Under the pieces are notes generated by a model that saw only the letters and a program-made list of their open reading frames with translations, ran no database searches and had not been told where the DNA came from. Below, piece by piece: positions 43,600-54,826 of a DNA stretch of 64,000 nucleotides. Position 1 is the stretch's first letter, and each line of letters begins with the position of its first letter. Origin of the DNA: Gaeumannomyces sp. JS-464 (taxonomy: Eukaryota; Ascomycota; Sordariomycetes; Magnaporthales; Magnaporthaceae); assembly GCA_002197995.1 (NCBI GenBank), contig NGZR01000001.1, forward strand, positions 8,556,001 through 8,620,000, written 5' to 3'. A program made the position numbers and the translations under genes.

Positions 43600-46500
43600 T
43601 TAGGTTAGCTTGTCTGAATCTGCATCATCGGGAGAGCACCAGCATCTTGTCCCGATCTTGGAAGATCGCAGATAAGATGGGATGGGGGAGGAGGGGATGG
43701 ATCCAAGGAAGCTCACCTCTGAAAGAGAATGACTGATCAAGATTGGACTGAAAGGATGGTTGTGTGGATGAGGAAACAAAAGAAGATCGGGCCCAGAGGC
43801 AAGACCGGCCGCCGCTTATATACAAGTCTGAGCCGCCAAGATGGTGCCCTGAGCGGGATGCCCTTTCTCGGCCTTGCGATGCAGTCTCGTCTCCCCTCGG
43901 CCTCTGAGCCTCCAGCCCAATGGCAAACGGCATGAGGCACTAGCCGGCCGCCAAGCACCATGTGTCTAGGGCCGAACAGAGGACGATCCACCTCGGAAGC
44001 GCAGCGAAGGATGCTTCCGGGGTGTGTCAGACTCCGGACGGAAACGGCTGGGTAAAACGGGCGTTGCTGGCGGCTGCCAGGGGCCACGCCCTTTGGGCCA
44101 GACCCAGCCGGCAGGGTCCCAGGGGTGACGGCATATGAGCGAGCACAGGAGAACACTTTTGTCCCTTGCTTTTTTCATGGTCCTTCCTTCAGCCCCTGGT
44201 GAATAGTGAGCATCTTGGCGTCAGGGCATGGAGGTGCTCAGGACGCCTGTGTGGCGGCAGGACGGGGATGGGGAAGAGGAATGATCCTTGGTTGGTCTGA
44301 ACAACTCACGGTCTGAACAGCACTTACTGTCAAACTAGGTAGGTAGGTACCCGCCTTCCTACTCAGCAAAGCAAGGATGCACGAGGGGCGAAAATGAGTA
44401 GCGGGCTGGGATCGCCTGGTTTCTTCTGCCTGCTCCCGCCCTTGAGGAAAGGTGTAGATACCCGGTACAGCCTGGCCAGACGATGACGGTGTACAGGGCA
44501 GGAAGTTGTGGACGGAAGGCATTTCGGCCGATGTTGGGATGGACAGGGAGGGGCTGGCTTGAAGGGGCAGGCGGGCTCGTGGGAGAAAGTGCATCCCCCT
44601 CCATCCCAAGACAGAATAACCTTAACGGCGGAATGGGGCGCGACCAGGCGCCAAGACTTGAGCACGGCTCGCTTGCACACACACCTGAGGCTTGCTGGTG
44701 CTTCCCACTGACTGCTGTGCCTGCAGGCCGTCGCGCCTCGGATTCATTCCTGCGGGAGGTCAGTGTGGTGGGCCCCCGCACCGCTTGCCTCGATTTCCGG
44801 AAGCGGCCCAATGCTATTTTCCCTGATCGACGCCGAGGGTTGCTGCACGTTTCGCAACGTTTCGCTGCCCATACCTTTTGCTGCTCCCGATCGAGTCTCC
44901 GTAGGCCACTTCACCGAGTTCTATGCAGTTTGATGATCAGTATTGCTGAATCCATCTCGTGAAGCCGGTTATCCGTTCGGTGGAGTCACATAGTTGCATT
45001 GGCCCCTCGTGGGCTGAGAGCCCCCCTGTCATAGCAGCCTGTCATTATTTGTTCTCCCGGACAGGGCCACGCTCTCCCTCGGCAGGGAAACAAACACTGC
45101 TGACTGACAAGGTGCGCACCGTAGCACGCAGCTGCTGTCGTTGATACAGCCCCTCAAATCCCGTTGTTAGCGCGTTTCGAATCAGGGGCCATCTTCTCAG
45201 GTAATCTTGGGTGCAGCGACGAGCGCTTGGCTCCAGTCAAGCGCTTTCCATAGAGTAAGGAAGTCGATGTGCTCGATTCGGTGAGGATATCCGCACGCAG
45301 ATACCCGAGGTTGGCCACCTGCTCCATAGAGTCTGTGTTGGAGGCCAGGCATTGCTCGCCCGATGTCTGAGAAGCCATCCCAGGAAAACAGACTAGAGTT
45401 CGGATGGATCAGGGCCCATGAGGCTATCGGCGCACCGCCTCAATCACCGGGAAGCCGGGTACCATCTCGGCCGGACGCATGGAGTCCGCTAGACGATGTC
45501 TGCCATGCGGAGGGGCGTCACCGGGCCACGAGGTGTCACCTGTCTTGCTTGCTTTTGTCGAGCGCGACGGTGCTGACAGCCGTTGTCGGTGGCGTCTGTC
45601 TTGGAGTGAAGCTATTGTCAAACGCAGCAAAGCCACGATCCGACGAGCGTCAGGATGGCTGGCCGAGGCGAGCAGGGTGGGCACAGACGCCTCTTTCACT
45701 TTTTCTCTCAGGCGCCATCTTTCTTATTCATGCCAAGCCGCCGAAGGATGCATCGTGGGCGGTCAGCCCAGCGGCACGCCGTCCGAGGTAGGGTGAGTAG
45801 GTAAATGCAGCGACGTCGTTGGGTTCGGGGATAGATTCCGTGTTGAGACGCCGGCAGCCTTTCGTCTGAAGAAAAGGACCCGGCACAGGGGCTACCTGGG
45901 AGCTGGGGAGGGGCATCCTCTGGTGGGACGCACCCACCAAGCACTGCAAGGTGGGCGGCTCCACTAGTTGGGCTACCTCGTGGGGCTGCCCCGGGCTTTT
46001 CGGTGGACGAGCTTAAAATTTTGTGAGACTCTAGCGGCTTAGCCATCCCAACATCCGCCGGACTCTGGGGGCTACCTAGTCCCGATCTGTATCGCGGCAT
46101 CAAGCAGGGATGCTGGATTCTTCAGTCGCCAACTGTCGCAGGTTCTCAAGGTGAGGCACGTCCCGCGCGGAAAGACAGCACAACGACGACAATCTATGCC
46201 AAAACCTCGTCTTGGCAGAGCCATGAGCGACTGCCCCCTTTATTTTATTTTATTTTCCTTTTCCTGTTTGGTGTCATATTCGGCGGGAAATTAACGATAG
46301 TGATGGCGTCGAACGGGATGCAGCAGATAGGCATCGGAGTCTCGGCAATGTTTGTGTCGCTGCATGGGGTGCTGTCCACTCGCCGAGTAACCCCACGACT
46401 CTCCATTCCGAAGACGGGGATTTCCAGAAACTTTTTACCGAACTTCGTCGACGGTAGCACTCATCGCACAAGCGAGCTGTCCGAGCTTTAGCTGGGCCTA

Positions 46501-47667
46501 CGAGTCTCCACATGTCAACTCCACATGCATGAGATGGCAGGCGACGATGGAGAAGAGGATAGCCGGATACCACCTACTATTGAAACAAACCCTTCGGGCT
46601 GGGCATCCGAATCCTCGGTGGCCAGCGCAACGGCTAGCGCTGGAGCCTGCCGAGAAACGTTCCTGGGGGGGTGGTGCTGCAGCGTCCCATGTGCTCGGAA
46701 ATGGGGGCCTCCCCCGAGTCCCCTCAACGGCTGCGTTTGCTTGCTTCTTTGCCTCAAGTCGGTCAGGGCTCCCCTGGCGCGCAGGAGCTTGCCATCATCC
46801 CAACTTGTGTGCTCGGACAGAGACGTCGCAATATGGGCACAATGGGCCAGTGCCGACCGCTCAAGATCGGGGTGCCCTGTCTTTTCTCAGCCCCAACGTT
46901 TTCGTCGCGTGTTCAAGGCGGCGATGGGTTTCATCTGATGGTGGTCTGGGCCACGCAAGGGAGTGCATGCCTGGGCGTCGTTCTGTTTAATCTTCCTCCG
47001 ACGCAGACTCGTGTTGAGCCCAACTGACATCATTGTATTGCATATGGCTCAATCGTAAACTCGAATGCCTTACGGCTGCCTCCCACAGATGATGGCCGTC
47101 AAGCAGAAACACAGCGTCGACGCTCTGCCGCAGCATCGCCACGCACACAATGCCATGCACACATATTGATTGCTCTGGTCAGGTACTCCGCACTCCAGCT
47201 GATTGGCTGCCCTGAGGCATCTTTGCTTTGGCGCCGTAGTCAGTGCAGATTACGTTGTGGCAAAAAGCAATGTGAATTGGGACTTTTGTGTGCCAGTAGG
47301 CTCCCACTCTCAATGAAGCCATCATAATCACCAGGCACCTAAGGTCTGCGGCTGAGTCCGGCACTTTGGTATATGGGCTCGGACCCCGCCAAGCGACATG
47401 GACTCAAAAACGAGAGGGTATCATCGACAGAAAGTTCCAAGAACGTAGAAATTCGCATGCAAAATTGAGACAGGGGTTTCTCTATTAGCCTTCCCCATGG
47501 CTGGTATCGAATCGAACCCACCCACCGCCCCGCTTAATAGGCATAGGCTTGGGTGTGACGCAGCTTTTCTCCCCGCATGCAACGGCACTGTCCTTCAAGG
47601 GTGACCCGAAACATGGATCCCAGTATACCCGGCGCTTCCTTTCTTTACACATGTTTCTCCCTCTCTC
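43600..47667. other. Gene-poor interval between the two secreted-protein genes
   Basis: Four kilobases without a convincing gene on either strand. Frames are Arg/Ser/Pro-skewed and lack family features. A TAGGTAGGTAGGTACC tract lies near 44337. A tRNA-like B-box word near 47505 has no cloverleaf context. Upstream sequence for the 42528-43419 gene occupies the first few hundred bases. Confidence 0.45.
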
Positions 47668-48693
47668 TTACGCCTTCTGCCTCCTGTCACCCGACTGCTG
47701 CCGCTGCTGGGCCTGGTTGCACTGCTGCCTCTTGGCGTGAACACCACGGCGGAGCTCGGTCCTCTTCAGGTTCTGTGGTTTTGACGTCCATGGTTAGCTA
47801 TTGTGCGTTTCTCAGGAGTTAGGTTTTTGAGAGGATCCCGAGCTCACCTTCATCTGCTCCCCAACAGCGCGCTTGAAGCCGGCAAAGTTGAAACCGCCAA
47901 CGCCGGGGATGCCGCCGAAGCCGCCGACGGCGAAGATGTTGTTGTTGAAGCCGACGTTGAACAGGTTCTGGATCTGCACGGCGTTGACGAAGCCCAGCTG
48001 CTGGAGCTGCTGGATCTGCTGGAGCTGGAACAGGAGCTGGAGCTGCTGGTTGGCGTTGAGTGCGAACAGCTGGTTGCGGTTGATGTTGAAGACGTTGCCG
48101 ACGCACAGGCTGTTCATCAGGCGGCCGATGCCGGCCAAGATGGAATCCCTGTTGTTGAAGTCGATGCCGCCCAGGTTGTTGTTGCCCGCAAGCAGGCGAG
48201 CGAGGTCCTCCTGGCTCAGGCCTTGGCCAAGGTTGACGCCCGCACCCTTGTTGAGGTTGTTGTTGTTGTTTTTGTTGTTGTCATTATTGTTGTTCTGGTT
48301 GTTGTTCCTGCCGTTGCCCGCATTCTCAGTGCCGTTGTTGTTGTTGGTGCGGTTGTTGGCGTTGCCCTCTTCAATCTGGCCCTCGTTGGCGTTGTTGTTC
48401 TCGCCCTCGACGTTGTTGTTCTGGCCCTCTGCGGCGTTTTCCTCGCCCTCCTGTGCGTTGTTCTCCTCTCCCTCCTGGGCCTTCTCCTCGGCGTTCTCCT
48501 CGCCGGCCTTGTTCTCGGCCTTCTTGGCCTCCTTGGCCCTGCCGTTGGCAGCCTCAGCCGCGCCCTGGCCTTGGCGCCGGGCCGCGTCGGAGCCCGAGGC
48601 AGCGAGTCCGTTCCTCGCGTTTGCGCCCTGGGCCGCCTGTGCGCTGACCGACACCAGGCCGGCACAGAAGACAAGGACAGTGCTGAACTTCAT
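47668..48693 (-). CDS. Secreted Asn-rich/Gln-Leu-rich protein (copy 2)
   Basis: The ATG at 48693 opens a signal peptide (MKFSTVLVFCAGLVSVSAQA). An Ala/Glu/Lys-rich segment follows, then an Asn-rich stretch (NNNQNNNNDNNKNNNNN), a repetitive Gln/Leu/Phe block (NANQQLQLLFQLQQIQQLQQ then LGFVNAVQIQNLFNVG) and a Gly-rich region (FGGIPGVGGFNFAGFKRAVG). A 75-base intron at 47773-47847 (branch GCTAAC) joins EQMK to NLKRTELRRGVHAKRQQCNQ. The protein ends DRRQKA at the stop at 47668. 316 residues with an intact frame. It shares signal peptide, one intron near the 3' end, Leu/Gln/Asn-rich core and upstream motif with the gene at 42528-43419, so the two are probably distant paralogues. No known domain. 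The composition suggests an aggregation-prone surface protein. Confidence 0.88.
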
Positions 48694-48743
48694 TTTAAAG
48701 AGATGTGATAGGATCAGAGGAACCAAGAAGTAAGTGAAAGAAT

Positions 48744-48756
48744 AGAGCACAGCTCT
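48744..48756 (-). promoter_or_regulatory. Palindromic AGAGCACAGCTCT motif upstream of secreted gene 2
   Basis: AGAGC-ACA-GCTCT is a perfect inverted repeat with a 3-base spacer, 51 bases before the start codon at 48693. It recurs in shorter form twice upstream of the other secreted gene. Such a site could bind a dimeric regulator; this is inference. Confidence 0.45.
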
Positions 48757-50488
48757 TATTAATAAAAGATTAAGTTGGCAAAAGGGGTGTCTGAAAGAGA
48801 GAAAGAGGCGAAGGGTATATTGAAGTAGTGAAGAGAGTGTTGATGGCCTCCAGGGATGAGGAGAAAGAATCTAGACCAGAGAAAAGGGCGGGCAGCAAGG
48901 CGGTTTATATCTCCATATCGCAAGCCCTCCAAGGATTTCGCGTTTCGAGAACCAGGAAATCATGGCCGAGACGGAGGAAGTCAAGTCCCGGGATTCGAGG
49001 TTTGAAGCCTCTCAGGTGCCACGCTGGTGAGACCTCTTCCCATGCAATGATCGTCGACCCACGGACTCGTTGTCCCAAGAACATCTCGGATGGCATGGGC
49101 CTCTTTTGCCACGGATAATCCTACGTCAGTCAATAACCGCAAGGTTTGGCCGCTGCTCAAGACCCGCTGAGAAGAAGCAAGTCCCGGCCTCTGGAGGGCT
49201 GGTCCCAGTCCCCTCGTCGAATTCCCGCCGTTACTCCCTGATCGCCTTGGGATGACACCCTCTCGGACCCGGAAGATTTGCCTCAACCCCACTAGCTGAG
49301 CCTATGCCAAGAGCAGCCTCCAGGATGCGGGCCTGCGGAAGAGCAGCTGTGCCGGGCGCGGCGTGGTACCACACGTCTAATCCTACGCGGAGAATGGCGG
49401 TTTCGGGAGACCTCGGACAACGGCCGTCAAGAATGCCATGCCAGAGCGACAGGCTGTTTCGAGTGCCTGTGCCGGCCAACCAAGGGGAGGCCCTGTAAAT
49501 TCATATTGGGCATATGCATATCCAGACGCCAGCCGTTGATCTCCACAAAAATAACTCAAACATGCCTTTTACCGCGAGATCGACGAGCCGGGCAGAAATT
49601 TCGGCGCAAAAGAGGAAGAAAAAAAAGAAAGCGCCAGAAAACGCATGATACTGGCGTCGCCGCCCCGGGAGGAATATGTCATAGCTACGACCAGCTAGCA
49701 CCGCATTGCCCATTACCAAGCACCTTTGGCTTTGCAACATGCTGATGTGCTAGTCTTGTCTGTGCGAGCCCCCTCAGCGGATGCTGAATACCGTGCAAGC
49801 ACTACAAGGTAGTTGGTGGCACGCATCCGCAAGCCTGGATGAGGTCTTTAAACTAAGCCGCCTATCCTGGCACGGCTCAAAAGATCGGAAGAAGAGACGA
49901 ACCCATAGCATGAAGTTCAGACGGCTAGGGGTGGCCCCTCTCGCAATGGAAGATCGAGCGCACATCTGTGCAAGACTCCGTCCGCAGACCGCACCCACAA
50001 GATGACCTCCTCACTGCCTCCTCACTGGCACATGATGCGGAGGGGAAACCAGGATACGCAAAACAAATCCCCCGACCTGCGGATCAGGGGTGTTTGGCGA
50101 GCTCGATTGAGAAGTTTATCGCGACTCGTTTCCACAAGAAGGCCCAAGTTCCGTAGCCTCCCTGCATTCACATCACACACATGTGGTATAACATGATATA
50201 TGACGGGAGAGGCAAATCGCGCCTAGTTGAAACATGCGGCGAGGTGGCTGGTCTATCTTGTGAGTTGACGCCTCCCTCCCATGGTCTTATCTCGTAGTTG
50301 AGCACTAGCTAGTCGCAGCCCATTCGTCGTTTATGCACATGTTCATGTGCTAGTAGACTGCGGCTTTCGTCGGCTCGCTCTCACCAGCCGCGCGACGAGC
50401 CGGTGGCAGTAATTCCTGCCACCACCAGTTCGAGCTCTTTCCATGTCCGTTTTCGGTTGTGGGACAAGCGAGGCATCTTCCCGTGTGG
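48757..50488. other. Intergenic region
   Basis: No gene supported. It forms the upstream flank of secreted gene 2 and the downstream flank of the small membrane-protein gene. Frames are short and show no recognisable features. Confidence 0.45.
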
Positions 50489-50866
50489 TCACCTCCTGGC
50501 GTTCTCTTCCTGCTTGCTCGCCGGCGGCTTTTTAAATCCCAGGAGCTCGCCCACGACGCCGCCGGGCTTGGGCACTGGGCATTCCCTCTTTGTTGCGCCG
50601 GCCGAGTCCGCGAATGACGACTCAACGGGGGCGTTCATGGAGTCGAACTGGACGATTCCATCCTTAACCTCTGGGTCTTGAGGCTTCCTCCGACGCCGGC
50701 GCCTGCCATTTGCGTCGACCGAAACCTCGCCATCGAGGAACGCCTTCCTCGGCGCCGGGCAAGGTAGGACATGCGGCAGGGCCACGACGAAGAAGCTGGC
50801 GAAGACGGTGGTCATGAAAAGGGACGAGGTCATGCGCGACCGTGGATGGAGGTGTGGTGGCGCCAT
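50489..50866 (-). CDS. Small single-pass membrane protein, unidentified
   Basis: From the ATG at 50866 the frame encodes 125 residues. A short basic N-terminus precedes a hydrophobic segment (SLFMTTVFASFFVVALPHVL), then CPAPRKAF, a basic run (GRRRRRRKPQDPEVKDGIV) and a C-terminal block ending KRECPVPKPGGVVGELLGFK and a lysine-rich tail. The basic-plus-hydrophobic N-terminus would suit an inner-mitochondrial or ER membrane anchor. The frame is open further upstream to about 50911 without an ATG, so an upstream exon is possible. I do not recognise the family, but the compact layout and the KRECPVPKPGG block look like a conserved gene rather than chance. Confidence 0.62.
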   Translation of the reverse strand: MAPPHLHPRSRMTSSLFMTTVFASFFVVALPHVLPCPAPRKAFLDGEVSVDANGRRRRRRKPQDPEVKDGIVQFDSMNAPVESSFADSAGATKRECPVPKPGGVVGELLGFKKPPASKQEENARR

Positions 50867-51589
50867 AGGGGAGAGGCGGCGCGGGCGACTGGCGTCCACG
50901 GCCAGGCGCAAGGCGTCCCTGTAGTCGTCGTCGCGATGGTTTCTTTTTTGTCAGATATCAGGTCAGCACTAAATGCCAATGTCTGTAACAAAGAACAACA
51001 CATACAAGCTGGCTATACCAGGACTTCTGGCGTCGGCATCGCAGTGGCCCTATTTCCAGGGCATCAAGCTCTCAAGTAGCCGCAAAGCTTCTATCGGGTC
51101 TGCGGGCATCTGGAAGTGGAGGGGTGTCAGCCCTGGAAATGTCCTGATCGCAAAGTTGGAGCTTTTTGGAATTGAGGGGCTCTCATTGGCCGGGGCGGCT
51201 GCGGCTCCCCGCAAAAGCTCAAAGTCATAGGTAGGTAGACATGTATCATGTGCAAGCCACAAGTGCTGAGCCACACATGCACAATCTTTAATTGAGTGGG
51301 GCCGATAGCATCATCTGGTCGCACCAGCGCCGACCGCGAACGGTCTGCGCGCGACTGAGCGTGCAGCTACGTCTTTGCAACCGATCGCGGCGTGAATAAA
51401 AAATCCCAAAACTCCTAGAATCGCCGCGCGCTTCGTAGCGCGCAACTGGATAGGGCCTCATTTCGTTTGTTTCAGACAGCCGATATTTCCTCAAAACCCA
51501 CATGGTCATGGCATGATTTGCTTGGTTGAGCAACACCGCATTTCTCGTCCAAGACACCTTCCCCGTGGACGGCGGCGCGATTCCTAAAG
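50867..51589. other. Divergent intergenic region
   Basis: Between the minus-strand small membrane-protein gene and the plus-strand phosphatase gene. A minus-strand frame at 51050-51274 contains LLRGAAAAPANESPSIPKSS and might be an upstream exon of the small gene, but I cannot show a splice that joins them. Otherwise nothing seen. Confidence 0.4.
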
Positions 51590-53268
51590 ATGAGCGACCT
51601 TGACAGGCAAGTAAACGCCCATGCCCGCCCATGCCCGCCCATGCCCGCCCATGCCCGCCCCCGCCCGCCCATGCCCGCCCCCGCGTGCCCCTTGCTTCTT
51701 GAGCCCCTCGCCAGCCCAGCAGAAGAGACCGTTCCTGCTTCTCCCCTCGGCACCCCTGGCTAACGTACATCTGCCGTCGCGCATCGCAGGGCTATCGCTC
51801 AGCTGCGGGCCTGCCGACCCATCCCCGAGGCCCAAGTCCGCGAATTATGCATCAAGGCTAGAGAGCTCCTCATCGAGGATGGCAATGTGGTCACCGTCAC
51901 CGCTCCTGTCACCGTGTGTACCACCCTTGCCTCCCTGTCCTGGCGGCTGAGAACCCGACCCGCATGACCCGGCCGCTAACCAACACCTCTGCTGCTCTGT
52001 CTAGATATGCGGCGACATCCATGGGCAGTTCCATGACCTGATGGAGCTTTTCCGTGTCGGCGGCGACGTCCCCGATACGAACTACCTTTTCATGGGTGCG
52101 TTCGCCTCTCCCCCCGCCTACCTCAAGGACCCGCAAACCTCCCTGGCGCTGTGCTTGATGCTGATATGCGATGCGCCATCCTACAGGCGACTTTGTCGAC
52201 CGCGGCTTCTACTCACTTGAATCCTTCCTCCTGCTGCTCTGCCTCAAGGTCCGATATCCCGACCGCATGACCCTTATTCGCGGCAACCACGAGTCTCGGC
52301 AAATCACGACCGTCTACGGCTTCTACGACGAGTGTCTGCGCAAATACGGCAGCGCCAATGTGTGGCGGTACTGCTGCGATGTATTCGACTACCTAGCCCT
52401 CGGCGCCATCGTGCTGGGGGCCTCAAACCAGCTCGGCTCCCCGAACCACTCCGTGCCAGCCCAGGACTACGCAGATAAGGACTGCGAGATCGAAGTGTGC
52501 AACGCCGACGGTGACATAATTACTCGTTTTTCACGTCAGCAGCGCCCCGAGCCGGCCGAAGGTGAGCAGCAGGACAGCCGTAACGGCGGCGCACCCTCGC
52601 CCGACGGCTCTTCCTCGGTCGCCGGACCGACCGGGACCCCATCCAAGACCGGCCCGCCGGGCAGCGGCGCGTCTGGTTCGAGCGGGGGCACCGTGGGCAA
52701 CCCCGCAGGTGCGGTGCTGTGCGTGCACGGGGGGCTGAGCCCGCTGATCGATACTATGGATAAGATTCGGCTCCTCGACCGTAAACAGGAAGTCCCGCAC
52801 GACGGCGCCATGTGCGACCTGCTCTGGTCGGACCCGGATGATATCGACGGCTGGGGCCTTTCGCCGCGCGGCGCCGGCTACCTGTTCGGCAATGATATCG
52901 TCAAGGTGTTCAACCACCGCAACGACCTCAGCCTCATCGCGCGCGCGCACCAGCTCGTCATGGAAGGGTTCAAGGAGATGTTTGACGCCAGCATCGTCAC
53001 CGTCTGGTCCGCGCCCAACTACTGTTACCGCTGCGGCAACGTGGCCGCCCTGCTCGAGCTGAGCGAGGACGAGTCCGGCCAGGGCGTCTTCTCGCGCAGC
53101 AACGGCGACGTCAACCGCAGCAACGGCGGCTGGGGCCAGGGCGCCCTCATGGAGCAGGACGCCGAGATGCGCGTCGGGCCCGCCCGCAGGTACCGTGTCT
53201 TCCAGGCCGCACCCCAGGACGCTCGCGGCATGCCCGCGAAGAAGCCGGTGGCCGATTATTTCCTGTGA
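51590..53268 (+). CDS. PPH3: Serine/threonine protein phosphatase 4 catalytic subunit (PP2A family)
   Basis: Metallophosphatase acting with regulatory subunits in DNA-damage checkpoint recovery and related signalling. Exons 51590-51610, 51803-51913, 52005-52095 and 52187-53268 give 434 residues with consistent phase. The start MSDLDRQ matches the PP4 N-terminus. Family motifs follow: [60 protein letters not shown] and the methylatable PVADYFL tail, with all metal-binding His/Asp/Asn residues present. Human PP4c and yeast Pph3 are about 307 residues. The excess is an in-frame insertion of about 100 Gly/Ser/Pro-rich residues between LGAIV and AVLCVHGG. The exon-2 acceptor at 51802 is the in-phase one. 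An acceptor at 51789 would add the expected AIAQ residues but is out of phase, so an indel there is possible. Confidence 0.93.
51611..51690 (+). repeat. Decamer minisatellite in PPH3 intron 1
   Basis: Starting right after the splice donor at 51611, ATGCCCGCCC recurs five or six times, with CCGCCCGCCC variants. The array covers nearly half of the first intron. Confidence 0.9.
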
Positions 53269-53860
53269 GGATCTGTGTCCTTGGTCGTTTGGGTCGGTTG
53301 GCACACGGAGACGCAGCTCAGGCGCAAGCCATGGGAAGTCCCTCCCTTTTTTTATTACTTTTGTCATTGTTTTCTTTTATGGCAATCATGGAGCACGGCG
53401 TTTTCCCAGAGAATTTATGATTCGTTTTTTTAGCTGCTTGAATGTCTGTACGACAGTAAATACCATACCCCAACCTGCGTTAGCAGCGAGGCTGAGAGGT
53501 GACACTCTCCCAAGGGTAAGCGCGGATCAGGGGTCCGTATGTTGAAGACTGCAGGTGGTGTGATAGGCAAGCGTTTGTAGAAATTCATTTCTGGTTATAG
53601 ACTTTTAAAGTCCATATCACCATGACCTACGACATTATTCGACATGGCCTATCGCCAATCTGTGATTGTTGCGGAACTGAGTAAAGGTCAAGAAGCCGCA
53701 GCTTGCGCCGAATTGACTAAGTGAAGTGTCTGTCTGCCAGGCGTTGATCATGTAAACGTGCAGCCAGAATCAGCTTGTTCGCTGCAAAGTTCATTCTCTT
53801 GGGATCAAGAATCAACCCATTGTTTCCGACGATCATCGCTATGCCAGCAAGCCCCCTTTC
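53269..53860. other. Convergent intergenic region
   Basis: The 3' flanks of the phosphatase gene (+) and the hypothetical gene (-) meet here. T-rich stretches near 53345-53430 suit 3' untranslated sequence. No gene seen. Confidence 0.5.
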
Positions 53861-54826
53861 TTAAACTTCGTGAGACACACCATAGTTGTCGGCCACTCGC
53901 GCAGGACTGGGACCGCGCCCTCCGCCAAGAAAGTCCCGGAACGCCACCCTCGCCTCCAGCTCGCCAAGCAGCCGGTCCAGCCATTCGACGCACCGCGCGC
54001 ACTCCTGCGCGCTGCCCAGGCCGAGGTTGTCGCCGCAGTCGACGAGCCGGGCCGAGTGGAACGCCTCGAGCAGCCACTCCATCTCGTCCTCGGGCGTGCT
54101 CTCGTCCCCGATCTGCTGCTCGATGGCCTGGACGGCCTCGCAGTGCGCCTCGCGGCGCCGCGACGCGTACCCCTTGAGCTCCCCGGCGATCCGCCCCAGG
54201 AGCTGCACGGCTGCCTGGTCCGGGTTGCCGTCGCTGGCGGAGAGGAGGGACCTGAGCTGCGAGAGGAGGGCTTGGAAGTCGTCGGTGCTGGCCGGGGCGG
54301 GTATGTTGCGCGGGTCGTGGGCTTGTTGCGCGGCTTGCCAGGGGTGGCTGTCGCCGTGTGGGGGAGCCTGAGGAGCGGGATCTGGTCCCGCGCTTGATAT
54401 GCCTCCCAGTGCTATTTGGCCCGACCCCGCCGTGCTTGCGCCTCCGCCGCCGTCGTAGCTGGGCGCCCTGGGAGCGGTCGAGGGGGTCCATCTTCTCCGC
54501 TTTGAGGGAGGCTGAGAGGGCTCTTCGCCCTCGAGGCCTGTTGAGGAGCCGCTGCTTTGGTTGCTCGTCGGTCCGCACAGGGCAGGTGGCCACGAGCATG
54601 CGGAACCAGCTTCGGCGACTCCAGATGCTTCTTCAGCAGCACGTTTTCTTACACGGCTCTCGTATGCGGTGTTCGCCGTAGGATTATCCAGTCCCCGAGG
54701 CACAGAGGCCGCTGGGCGGTACCTCTCGTCGGGTGTCGCGGAAGGCTCCCGAAAAAAGGTGGCCTTCTGCATCGACGCGGTGAACGAGCTGACTATGTCG
54801 TCAATATCCATCAGATCAGCATCCAT
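53861..54826 (-). CDS. Hypothetical 321-residue protein
   Basis: Not recognised. The intact frame starts MDADLMDIDDIVSSFTASMQ with an acidic, helix-prone N-terminus. A Ser/Pro/Gly-rich middle follows, with a nuclear-localisation-like PPSKRRRWTPS. The C-terminal 140 residues are ordered-looking and helical: TDDFQALLSQLRSLLSASD, QAAVQLLGRIAGELKGYASR, HCEAVQAIEQQIGDESTPED, EMEWLLEAFHSARLVDCGD, CARCVEWLDRLLGELEARVA. No signal peptide or membrane helix. The NLS-like motif and helical tail would fit a nuclear or scaffolding protein, but this is only suggestive. It converges on the phosphatase gene. No frameshift is apparent. Confidence 0.75.
   Translation of the reverse strand: MDADLMDIDDIVSSFTASMQKATFFREPSATPDERYRPAASVPRGLDNPTANTAYESRVRKRAAEEASGVAEAGSACSWPPALCGPTSNQSSGSSTGLEGEEPSQPPSKRRRWTPSTAPRAPSYDGGGGASTAGSGQIALGGISSAGPDPAPQAPPHGDSHPWQAAQQAHDPRNIPAPASTDDFQALLSQLRSLLSASDGNPDQAAVQLLGRIAGELKGYASRRREAHCEAVQAIEQQIGDESTPEDEMEWLLEAFHSARLVDCGDNLGLGSAQECARCVEWLDRLLGELEARVAFRDFLGGGRGPSPARVADNYGVSHEV

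Noticed and set aside
43625..47027. Several 90-150 residue frames between the two secreted-protein genes
   Set aside because: Composition is skewed, there are no introns with credible borders, no domains, and overlapping frames on both strands of similar quality.
47490..47570. Possible tRNA gene (GGGTTCGATTC-like B-box word on the minus strand)
   Set aside because: No matching A-box at the right distance and no acceptor or anticodon stems could be formed by eye.
47803..48733. Long plus-strand frames of about 290-300 residues over the second secreted gene
   Set aside because: They are antisense to the Asn-rich coding repeats (GTT/GTTGTT runs giving poly-Val/Leu). The minus-strand gene has a signal peptide, an intron and a clean stop.
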